Source: Lysobacterales bacterium (GTDB lineage Bacteria; Pseudomonadota; Gammaproteobacteria; Xanthomonadales; Rhodanobacteraceae). From it: a stretch of DNA of 35,564 nt. This document shows positions 7,760-14,441 of this stretch, one piece after another (position 1 is the stretch's first letter; each line of letters starts with the position of its first letter). Made by a program: the position numbers and the translations under genes. The notes beneath the pieces are model-generated. The model had not been told where the DNA came from, did no database searches, and saw only the letters and a program-made list of their open reading frames with translations. Location: assembly GCA_021324945.1 (NCBI GenBank), contig JAJPID010000015.1:1-35564 (forward strand), given 5' to 3'.

Positions 7760-8447
7760 CGACGAACCGCTGGCGCGCACGCGCCTCACCGCGCTGCTCG
7801 CCGAATGCGAAGGCGCGCAGGTGGTCGGCAGCGTGGGCGATGGCGAAGCCGCGTTATCGGCGTGTATCGCGCTGAAACCGGAGGTGCTGCTGGCCGACAT
7901 CGCCATGCCCGGCATGGACGGTCTGACGCTGGCGCGTCGCCTGCAATCGCTTTCCAACCCACCGCAACTGGTGTTCTGCACCGCTTACGATGCGCATGCG
8001 CTCAGCGCCTACGAACTGCGCGTGGCGGATTATCTGTTGAAGCCGGTGCGCGTCGAACGCCTGCGCGAGGCGCTGGCGCGCGCGCAGGCGCTGCGTGCGC
8101 GCGCGCAATCGGTGCCGCGCGAGACGCTCAGCGCACGCGTACGCGGCGCGACGTTGCGCATCCCGCTGGAAGACGTGTTCTATCTCACCGCCGACGAGAA
8201 ATACGTGGCGGTGCACCGCGATGGAGGCACGGTGCTGATCGAGGATTCGCTGAAGAGCATCGAGACCGCGTTCCCGCAACGCTTCGTGCGCGTCCACCGC
8301 AATTGCCTGATCAACGCCGCGCGCTTGCTTGGTCTGCAACGCGACGCACAAGGCGAAATGCGCGCGCTGATCGCCGGGACGAACGATACGCCGGAAGTCA
8401 GCCGCAGGAATCTGCCGGCGGTGAGAAAATGGTTGCGAGAAATGTAG
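7740..8447 (+). CDS. algR: LytTR response regulator, AlgR-type
   Basis: A 235-residue response regulator. The receiver domain has the acidic pair Asp7/Asp8 and phospho-acceptor Asp53 (LLADIAMPGMDG) and the conserved Lys in DYLLKPV. The C-terminal half is a LytTR DNA-binding domain (VFYLTADEKYVAVH, then FVRVHRNCLINAARL). The start overlaps the kinase gene by 20 bases. AlgZ-AlgR-HemC is a classic gene order in Pseudomonas and Xanthomonadales, which supports the symbol. It should bind direct repeats upstream of its targets; none were identified here. Confidence 0.9.
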   Translation: MKILIADDEPLARTRLTALLAECEGAQVVGSVGDGEAALSACIALKPEVLLADIAMPGMDGLTLARRLQSLSNPPQLVFCTAYDAHALSAYELRVADYLLKPVRVERLREALARAQALRARAQSVPRETLSARVRGATLRIPLEDVFYLTADEKYVAVHRDGGTVLIEDSLKSIETAFPQRFVRVHRNCLINAARLLGLQRDAQGEMRALIAGTNDTPEVSRRNLPAVRKWLREM

Positions 8448-8551
8448 AAGCCAGCTGGCGCACAGCGCCGTCTTTTCCCGGTGGCCGGGGTTTCCGCTGA
8501 TTATCGATTCTGTAGCGCACAGGCGTGCTCCTGTAAATCCGCTCCGCTCGC

Positions 8552-8566
8552 TACACTGGCGCAATG
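8552..8566 (+). promoter_or_regulatory. -10 box abutting hemC (possible leaderless mRNA)
   Basis: TACACT (8552-8557) lies six bases before the hemC ATG (8564-8566), so transcription would start at or very near the start codon. No Shine-Dalgarno sequence is present upstream. A -35 box is not obvious, so the promoter call itself is moderate. Confidence 0.45.
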
Positions 8567-9472
8567 CCCATCCTCCGCATCGCCACCCGCAAAAGTCCGC
8601 TTGCGCTATGGCAGGCCGAACACGTCGCGGCGCGCCTGCGCGGGACTCATCCGGGTCTGCAAGTGCAACTGGTGCCGCTGTCCACGCGCGGCGACGAAGT
8701 GCTGGACCGCTCGCTCAACGAGATCGGCGGCAAGGGGCTGTTCTTGAAAGAGCTGGAGATCGCGCTGGCGAACGATGAGGCCGACATCGCGGTACATTCA
8801 CTGAAAGACATGCCGGCGAAACTGGAAGCCGGTTTCGCTATCGGGGCGGTGCTGGAACGCGGCGACGTGGCCGATGCTTTCGTCAGCAACGATTGCGCTT
8901 CGCTCGACGAACTGCCGCAGGGCGCACGCGTGGGTACTTCATCGCTGCGGCGGGCCGCACAGGTGCGCGCCGCGCGCAACGATCTCGAAATCGTCGATCT
9001 GCGCGGCAACGTCGGTACGCGTTTGTCGAAGCTGGATTCGGGCGACTACGCAGCGATCGTGCTGGCCGCTGCGGGCTTGCAGCGGCTCGGCTTGCCACAA
9101 CGCATCCGCGCGCGGCTGGCGCCGCCGGGTTGGCTGCCGGCACCGGGGCAGGGCGCGATCGCGGTGGAGTTGCGCGAAGGCGATGCGCGCGTCGCAAAAC
9201 TCATTTCACCGCTGGACGATGTCGATGCGCGCCGTACCACTGCCGCGGAGCGTGCGTTGAATGCCGCGCTGGGCGGTGACTGCACGTTGCCGCTCGGGGC
9301 GTGGTGTGCGCTCGAAAACCGCGCGCTGCACTTGTATGGATTGCTCGGCGATGCGCCCAATGGCCGCGTGCTGCGCGCCGACGCGCGCGGCGAAGACCCG
9401 CTGAAACTCGGCGGTGAAGTCGCGCGCGCGCTGCGGGAGCAGGGCGGCGAGGCGATGCTGCGGACCTTGTAG
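8564..9472 (+). CDS. hemC: Hydroxymethylbilane synthase (porphobilinogen deaminase)
   Basis: A 302-residue cytoplasmic enzyme that joins four porphobilinogen units into hydroxymethylbilane for haem synthesis. It has [13 protein letters not shown] at the N-terminus, the catalytic Asp82 in VHSLKDMP, the RR pair in [10 protein letters not shown], and Cys240 in [10 protein letters not shown], which carries the dipyrromethane cofactor. Length and motif spacing are normal for HemC. It lies 116 bases after algR on the same strand. The usual next gene, hemD, is not present; a terminator and an opposing gene follow instead. Confidence 0.97.
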   Translation: MPILRIATRKSPLALWQAEHVAARLRGTHPGLQVQLVPLSTRGDEVLDRSLNEIGGKGLFLKELEIALANDEADIAVHSLKDMPAKLEAGFAIGAVLERGDVADAFVSNDCASLDELPQGARVGTSSLRRAAQVRAARNDLEIVDLRGNVGTRLSKLDSGDYAAIVLAAAGLQRLGLPQRIRARLAPPGWLPAPGQGAIAVELREGDARVAKLISPLDDVDARRTTAAERALNAALGGDCTLPLGAWCALENRALHLYGLLGDAPNGRVLRADARGEDPLKLGGEVARALREQGGEAMLRTL

Positions 9473-9527
9473 GGCTTTTTGCCAGCGACAAGAACCACGG
9501 CGTGCTCCGCTCGCCTGAGCATTGGTC

Positions 9528-9550
9528 GCCTGCAAGCAGGCTCTTATTTT
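9528..9550 (+). terminator. Intrinsic terminator of hemC
   Basis: A GCCTGC-AA-GCAGGC hairpin (9528-9541) is followed by TCTTATTTT (9542-9550). It ends plus-strand transcription 55 bases after the hemC stop and overlaps the stop codon of the opposing DUF481 gene. Confidence 0.65.
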
Positions 9551-10398
9551 CTGCCGATGCTGTACACCAGATTGGTGGTGAACAACTGATCCACGTGGCG
9601 CGTGCCCGGCGTGATATTGCTGGTGTAGCGCGTCTGATAACCCACCTTCAGCGCCAGCGCCTTGGTCATGCTCACCGCCAAACCCGCATCGTTCTGATAG
9701 AACTTGTCCTGCGCGCCAGCTTCGGCCAGCAGCGTGTCTTCTAAACTGGTGTTGTCGGTGATGCGGCGCTTGTAATTCACCAGCCCGCGGCCGATCGCCT
9801 CGTCCTCGGTGGCCGGATGCACCTCGGTCGCGGTCGGCGGCGTGGTGCTGGTGTCCACCACGGTGTAATTCTGCGGGCGGTAGCGTTTGTAGCCCGGACC
9901 GATCTCGAACGACAGTTCGTTGCTCGCATCCTTCAACGCGATGTAGCCGAAACCCAGGGACGCGACTTCTTCCCAACGGTTGGCGGCGAAGTCGTCATGG
10001 TCGTAACGCAGCGCGCCGACCAGATAGCTGCGCGGATTGAATTTGTAGCCGCTGGACGCGGCCGCCTCGATGCGGTTGGCAGTGGTGTCGTAGCTGGTGT
10101 TATAGCCGGTGGTGACGCCGTTCACCACCGTTGGCGTTTTCACTTCCCCCTTGGCGCGCAGCGCGCTCAGGAAAAAATCGTCCTTCCAGGTGTCGTCCTG
10201 ATATTCCAGCTTCAATTTGGCATCGAGATTTTCCGAATGCGTATTGCCGCGCGCAGCGGCGAAACCGAATTCGCCACTGCCAGACCACGATTGCGGGGAC
10301 GAGTTGGAGTTCTGCGGATCGCTATCCGCGGCCTGCGCCAAGAGTGGCAGACACAGCGCGGCCAGCGCGAGCACGAATCTTCCGCGGATGCAGGGCAT
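9544..10398 (-). CDS. DUF481 outer-membrane protein (YdiY-like)
   Basis: A 284-residue exported beta-barrel candidate. ATG 10398 follows GAGGAGACGC, a strong ribosome binding site; an in-frame ATG at 10419 would place that site inside the gene and was rejected. The first 23 residues form a Sec signal ending LAQA, before AD. The rest is a series of alternating aromatic/polar strands (GSGEFGFAAARGNTHSENLDAKLKLEY is the usual opening strand pair of DUF481) and closes with a short strand ending SIGRK. Family members resemble the E. coli salt-induced YdiY; their function is unknown. It is monocistronic. Confidence 0.85.
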   Translation of the reverse strand: MPCIRGRFVLALAALCLPLLAQAADSDPQNSNSSPQSWSGSGEFGFAAARGNTHSENLDAKLKLEYQDDTWKDDFFLSALRAKGEVKTPTVVNGVTTGYNTSYDTTANRIEAAASSGYKFNPRSYLVGALRYDHDDFAANRWEEVASLGFGYIALKDASNELSFEIGPGYKRYRPQNYTVVDTSTTPPTATEVHPATEDEAIGRGLVNYKRRITDNTSLEDTLLAEAGAQDKFYQNDAGLAVSMTKALALKVGYQTRYTSNITPGTRHVDQLFTTNLVYSIGRK

Positions 10399-10490
10399 GA
10401 GCGTCTCCTCTTTTTTCACGAAAACTTTTCGACCAAGGTGTGCCGCGAAAGTTCGCGCTCGCAGCGAACGTTCAAGCGTGCTGTTCTTTG

Positions 10491-10513
10491 GAAGTGCGGC
10501 ATGATGGCCGCTT
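10491..10513 (-). repeat. GCGGCCAT REP-like hairpin (copy 1, inverted)
   Basis: GCGGC (10496-10500) and GCCGC (10507-10511) form a small hairpin. Read on the minus strand it is AAGCGGCCATCATGCCGCAC, close to the copy at 32482-32508. The gap 10399-10590 between the DUF481 and soeC genes holds this element and another inverted repeat (GTTCGC/GCGAAC near 10451-10468), and no gene. Confidence 0.5.
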
Positions 10514-10590
10514 GTGGATTAGCCAGGAACAAAAAGATCGCAGCGCTCGTTTAGCTTTCTTGAATGAGCAATCAAGCACGTTTGCAAAAA

Positions 10591-11520
10591 TCAACGGAAA
10601 TATCCCGCTACCGCGTGCTTCGCCTGCGCAAAGAACAACCATCGCTCCACGGACAAACCGGCGGTGCAGGACACAGCGGCGATGCCGGCGCAGGGCCGCT
10701 GCGCGGCGGGCCACATCAGCGCCGCAATCAGCAGCAGCGCGGGCAAGACGAAGAACAGGATCAGCGCGATGCCACGCAACTTGTGTGCGTGCTTGCGTGC
10801 CAGCACGAACGCCATTTCGCGTGTGAGATAACTTTCTTCCGTGCTCGGGCCTTCCAGCGCGCGCACGTTGCCGAGATGTCCCAATCCCGTTGCATAGCCG
10901 GCGTCCGGCGCGCGCAGGCCGTCGATGTTTTTCCAATAAGAAAGTTTCAAACCGCTAACGATGGACGCGATCGCCAGTAAAGCCAGCGCAAACGGCATCG
11001 CCAGTATCCCGGGATCGAACGCCAGATACGCCCACAGCCATAACCCGCCCGACCATGCGCCGAACAACAGATACAGCGGCAGCACACGTGCATCGCGCCA
11101 GGCGGCGATCGGTTTCAACGACGTATAGATGCGCGCGGTGCAAACCAAGGTCAGCAGCGCGCATATAAGCAAGATGGCACCAGCGATGCGTGTGGGTACG
11201 AACAGATTGCTCCCGCGCGCCAGTCCTGCGACCGCGCACATCGGCAGATACGTCGCTACCGACGCCAAGCCTTCGCGCGACAGCCAAGAGGAATTCCATT
11301 GCGAAAACGCGCGCCATGCGCGCGACGGCCGTCCCAGGTGCAGCGTGGACGATAGCAATCCGGTGGTGGCGAACACGAATCCGATTGCGAGCGGTGCCAG
11401 CACGTTGCCGCGCCCGGGTGGATATACCCCCAGCGCCAGTGCGCCGCCCAGCCATGCCCACAGCCCGAAACCGGCGCCGGACAAAACGGTAAAGAAAATC
11501 ACGGAGAGGGCGGGTTTCAT
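10591..11520 (-). CDS. soeC: DmsC/NrfD-type membrane anchor, probable sulfite dehydrogenase subunit SoeC
   Basis: A 309-residue protein of about eight membrane segments, beginning MKPALSVIFFTVLSGAGFG, with the STLHLGRPSRAWRA motif typical of DmsC-type quinol-interacting anchors. ATG 11520 is preceded by GAGG at good spacing; longer in-frame starts would add a hydrophilic tail encoded partly by a repeat. It binds no evident haem; anchors of this class exchange electrons with quinone directly. It is the last gene after soeB on the same strand. Together with the ferredoxin-like and molybdopterin subunits it fits SoeABC; a DMSO or polysulfide reductase anchor is the main alternative. Confidence 0.75.
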   Translation of the reverse strand: MKPALSVIFFTVLSGAGFGLWAWLGGALALGVYPPGRGNVLAPLAIGFVFATTGLLSSTLHLGRPSRAWRAFSQWNSSWLSREGLASVATYLPMCAVAGLARGSNLFVPTRIAGAILLICALLTLVCTARIYTSLKPIAAWRDARVLPLYLLFGAWSGGLWLWAYLAFDPGILAMPFALALLAIASIVSGLKLSYWKNIDGLRAPDAGYATGLGHLGNVRALEGPSTEESYLTREMAFVLARKHAHKLRGIALILFFVLPALLLIAALMWPAAQRPCAGIAAVSCTAGLSVERWLFFAQAKHAVAGYFR

Positions 11521-11541
11521 GGGTTGCCTCTGCGGTCTACC

Positions 11542-11590
11542 CTGACCGCGAAGATCAAAAAGCGGACATCCATGCCCGCGCTTTTCGATT
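11542..11590. repeat. GCGGCCAT REP-like palindrome (copy 2)
   Basis: In the 76-base gap between soeB and soeC, AAAAAGCGG and CCGCGCTTTT flank CATCCATG to give a strong palindrome (about 11558-11584). The preceding CCTGACCGCGAAGATCAAAA is nearly identical to 21543-21562. The T-run on one side means it could attenuate transcription between soeB and soeC. Confidence 0.65.
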
Positions 11591-11596
11591 CGGCAT

Positions 11597-12448
11597 TCAT
11601 CGAGTGAGCACGCGATCCAGCCACCGCAGCAACGGCGGCAGTTGCGCGGGATCGAGAGTTTCTTCCTGCGTGCTACTCGCAGGCATGGATGATCCGTCAC
11701 GTCGAGGCCGCGGCGGCAAATATTTGTTGACCGGCTTGTAACCGAATTCCGGCATCAACGCGTACCCGCCGCGCTGCGATACCAGCTGCGAGATCGCCGA
11801 GTCCGGATCCCCCAGGTCGCCGAAATAACGCGCGCGCGTGGGGCAGGCCATCACGCAAGCCGGCTGACGATCCGACTCATCCAGCGTCTCGTTGTAGATA
11901 CGATCCACGCACAGCGTGCATTTCTGCATCGTGCCGCGTTTGTCCGGACGGCCATCCGGCTGCTTGTGCGGCCGTTCCAGCGAAATCTCGCGCGCACCAT
12001 ACGGACAAGCCCACGCGCACAACTGGCAGCCGATGCACTTGTCTTCGTCTACCAGCACGATCCCGTCTTCCGCGCGTTTGTAGCTCGCGCCCGTGGGACA
12101 AACCGTCACGCAATCCGGCGTCTCGCAGTGGAGGCAGGAGCGGGGGAAGTGAACCGTTTGTACGGGAGACGAGGCGCGAGAGATGGAAGACGAAAGCGTG
12201 TTCTCGCTGGGCTCTGCGACATCTCCCGTCTCCCGCCTCCCGTCTCCCGTGATTTCATACGTGTGTACCCGGTTGAACCATACGCCATGCGGCTCCGCGC
12301 CATAGGGTTCGCTGTCCGGCAGCGGCCCGAACTGGCCGCCGTCGTTCCACTCCTTGCATGCCACCGCGCAGGCGTGGCAGCCCACGCAGGTATCCAGATC
12401 GATCACCAGACCGAGTTTTTTTTTGGAAGGGGAGGGAAGCGCAGTCAT
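11597..12448 (-). CDS. soeB: Four-cluster [4Fe-4S] ferredoxin subunit, probable SoeB
   Basis: A 283-residue electron-transfer subunit. It begins with LVIDLDTCVGCHACAVACK (Cys21, 24, 27, 31) and has three further cysteine sets: SCLHCETPDCVTVCP, DKCIGCQLCAWACP, and KCTLCVDRI with ACVMACPT. This is the DmsB/PhsB layout. The C-terminal YALMPEFGYKPVNKYLPPRPR is, from memory, characteristic of SoeB. It would carry electrons from SoeA to SoeC. Residues about 67-97 (GDGRRETGD through SSPVQ) have no counterpart I know in the family and are encoded by a palindromic repeat (12162-12250); without them the length would be about 250. The reading frame stays open throughout. Confidence 0.82.
   Translation of the reverse strand: MTALPSPSKKKLGLVIDLDTCVGCHACAVACKEWNDGGQFGPLPDSEPYGAEPHGVWFNRVHTYEITGDGRRETGDVAEPSENTLSSSISRASSPVQTVHFPRSCLHCETPDCVTVCPTGASYKRAEDGIVLVDEDKCIGCQLCAWACPYGAREISLERPHKQPDGRPDKRGTMQKCTLCVDRIYNETLDESDRQPACVMACPTRARYFGDLGDPDSAISQLVSQRGGYALMPEFGYKPVNKYLPPRPRRDGSSMPASSTQEETLDPAQLPPLLRWLDRVLTR
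12162..12250. repeat. Palindromic repeat inserted in frame in soeB
   Basis: The element is bounded by perfect 10-bp inverted arms, ACGGGAGACG (12162-12171) and CGTCTCCCGT (12241-12250), with extra CGTCTCCCGCCTCC repetition inside the right arm. It lies wholly within soeB and is translated as a low-complexity, Ser/Gly/Arg-rich linker. Related arms occur at 5965-6024 and, as a half, within polA. Confidence 0.75.
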
Positions 12449-12504
12449 CGCAAATCGTGGTCAGTAAAAGACGCCAGCTTCCTCGTGTCCTGCGCTTGGC
12501 ACTA

Positions 12505-12526
12505 CCCTCTTCCATAAATGGGAGGG
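12505..12526. repeat. Small CCCTC...GAGGG palindrome
   Basis: CCCTC-TT-CCAT-AA-ATGG-GAGGG forms a hairpin with a two-base bulge in the 87-base gap between the SLC13 gene and soeB. It is probably another small repeat family member and may act in mRNA 3'-end stability. Confidence 0.5.
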
Positions 12527-12535
12527 GATCAAGGC

Positions 12536-14296
12536 TCAGAAATGCCAGAACCTCGGTATCAGCAGCATCGACAACGCGCAGAACAATCCGATCAGCGGGA
12601 TGCCGACCTTCATGAAATCGGTGAAGCGGTAACCACCGGCGTAGTAGACCATGGTGTTGGTCGGATAGCCTACCGGCGTGGCGAACGAGGTGGCCGCGGC
12701 GAAGGCGACGGCGACGATGAAGGGATGCGGATCGGCATGCACCGCTCTGGCGACGCTCACGGCGATGCCGATCATCAACACCACGGAAGGATTGTGGCCC
12801 ATCAACTCGGTGAGCAGCGCGGTCAGCAGGTAGACCATCAGCAGCGCGGCCAGCGGGCCGTGGCTGCCGACCAACGACATGCCAGTATCGACCACGTACT
12901 TGGACAAACCGGTCTTCTCGATCGCGACGCCGAGCGGCAGGATCGCACCCAGCAGGATGATGATCTTCCAGTCCATCGCCTCATAGACGTCTTTACGGCC
13001 AAAGCAGCGCGTCAGCGCCATCGCCACCGCGCCGCAGATCGCCGCGATCGGGATCGGCAGCCAGCGCAAACCAGAAACTGCCACCACGGCGATCATGATC
13101 CCCACAGCCACGATCGCCTTGTAGGCGGGACGGCGCGCGTCATCACGTTCGTTGAGGACGATGAAACGATCGTCGCCGCGCACTTTTGACGTCATCGTTT
13201 CCGGCACCAGCAGCATCAGCACGTCGCCCGTTTCGAAGGCGATGCGGCTCATTTTCTCGCGCAGCACGCGGCCGCGGCGGTGGATCGCCAGTACGGTTGC
13301 GTCATAACGCGACAACAGGTCGATCTCAGGGAGCGTGCGGCCTTCCAGCGGGCTCGCCGGCGTCACCATCACTTCCAGCAGCACGCGCGCCTGACCGTCG
13401 TCGCGGCTGTGCCTGAATTCCGGATCGATCTCCAGCCCCGCCTGCTTGCGGAATTCTTCCAATTTCTCCCATTCGCCGCGCATCAGCAACACGTCGCCGA
13501 CTTGCAGTTTCTGTGTGCGCGGCGACCACATGTGTTCCTCGCCGCGCAGCAGTTCCAGCGGATATACGCCGTGCTTTTCGCCGAGCTTGGCTTCGGCAAT
13601 GGTTTGCCCCACCAGATCGGAATCGGACATCACCTTCAGTTCGGTGACGTATTTGCCGACCTGCATCATTTCCGGCGCTTCGGCGTCGACCTGCTTGGGC
13701 AGCAGCCAGCGGCCGATCACCATCAGATAGATGATGCCAGCGATCGCGAGCAGCACGCCGAGCTTGGTGAACTCGAACACGCCCAGCGGCGCCAAGCCGT
13801 GCTTCTGCGACAGCGAATCCACCAGCAGGTTGGATGAGGTGCCGATCAGCGTGCATACGCCGCCCATCTGTGCCGCGTAGGCCATCGGCATCAGCACGCG
13901 CGCCGGCGAGGTACCCGAGCGCGCGCACACGCGCAGCGCCAGCGGCAAAAAGGTCGCCACCAGCGCGATGTTCTTGATGAAGGCCCCCAGTGGCGCGATC
14001 GCCAGCATCATGCCGAGCGTCAGCAGCCACGGCTTGCGGATGCGCGAGAGCAGGCGGATCAACGGCTCCAGCGCGCCGGAGCGCTCGATGCCGAGCGACA
14101 GCGCGAACATCGCCGCCACCGTCACCGTCGCTTCGTTGCTGAAACCCGAGAGCGCCTCTTCCGGCGTGACGATGCGCAACACCATCAACAGCGCCAGCGC
14201 AATCAACGCGACGATGTCGATGCGCACCTTCTCACTGGCGAACAACGCCATCGCGAAAACGATGATCGCGGCGGTGGCCCAAGCTTGCCAAGTCAT
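12536..14296 (-). CDS. SLC13-family anion transporter with two TrkA-C (RCK_C) domains
   Basis: A 586-residue inner-membrane transporter. N- and C-terminal blocks of membrane segments (about residues 1-190 and 390-586) flank a soluble centre with two RCK_C/TrkA-C domains (about 205-385; MSDSDLVGQTIAEAKLGEKHGVYPLELLRG opens the first). The closing VAFAAATSFATPVGYPTNTMVYYAGGYRFTDFMKVGIPLIG is a hallmark of the SLC13/DASS group, which moves sulfate or dicarboxylates. ATG 14296 follows GAGGGG. It lies between soeA and soeB on the same strand, so a role in exporting sulfate or importing a sulfur oxyanion for the oxidase is a reasonable inference; a dicarboxylate substrate cannot be excluded. Confidence 0.87.
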   Translation of the reverse strand: MTWQAWATAAIIVFAMALFASEKVRIDIVALIALALLMVLRIVTPEEALSGFSNEATVTVAAMFALSLGIERSGALEPLIRLLSRIRKPWLLTLGMMLAIAPLGAFIKNIALVATFLPLALRVCARSGTSPARVLMPMAYAAQMGGVCTLIGTSSNLLVDSLSQKHGLAPLGVFEFTKLGVLLAIAGIIYLMVIGRWLLPKQVDAEAPEMMQVGKYVTELKVMSDSDLVGQTIAEAKLGEKHGVYPLELLRGEEHMWSPRTQKLQVGDVLLMRGEWEKLEEFRKQAGLEIDPEFRHSRDDGQARVLLEVMVTPASPLEGRTLPEIDLLSRYDATVLAIHRRGRVLREKMSRIAFETGDVLMLLVPETMTSKVRGDDRFIVLNERDDARRPAYKAIVAVGIMIAVVAVSGLRWLPIPIAAICGAVAMALTRCFGRKDVYEAMDWKIIILLGAILPLGVAIEKTGLSKYVVDTGMSLVGSHGPLAALLMVYLLTALLTELMGHNPSVVLMIGIAVSVARAVHADPHPFIVAVAFAAATSFATPVGYPTNTMVYYAGGYRFTDFMKVGIPLIGLFCALSMLLIPRFWHF

Positions 14297-14391
14297 GATA
14301 ACCCCTCGATATTCGTCAAGCCCGGGGCTTAGCCGAGGCTCTGCATTGCTACCACAACGCCTATCATCCCGTCGCGCGCATGGGCATGATC

Positions 14392-14411
14392 GCCCCCTTT
14401 AGTGAAGGGGC
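14392..14411. repeat. Small CCCCTT...AAGGGG palindrome
   Basis: CCCCTT (14394-14399), TAGTG, AAGGGG (14405-14410) lies just after the soeA stop codon in the 145-base gap before the transporter gene. It could act as a transcript-end hairpin on either strand but lacks a T-tract. Confidence 0.45.
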
Positions 14412-14441
14412 TGGAAGCCTGAATGGTGGCGGCCTTCGATT

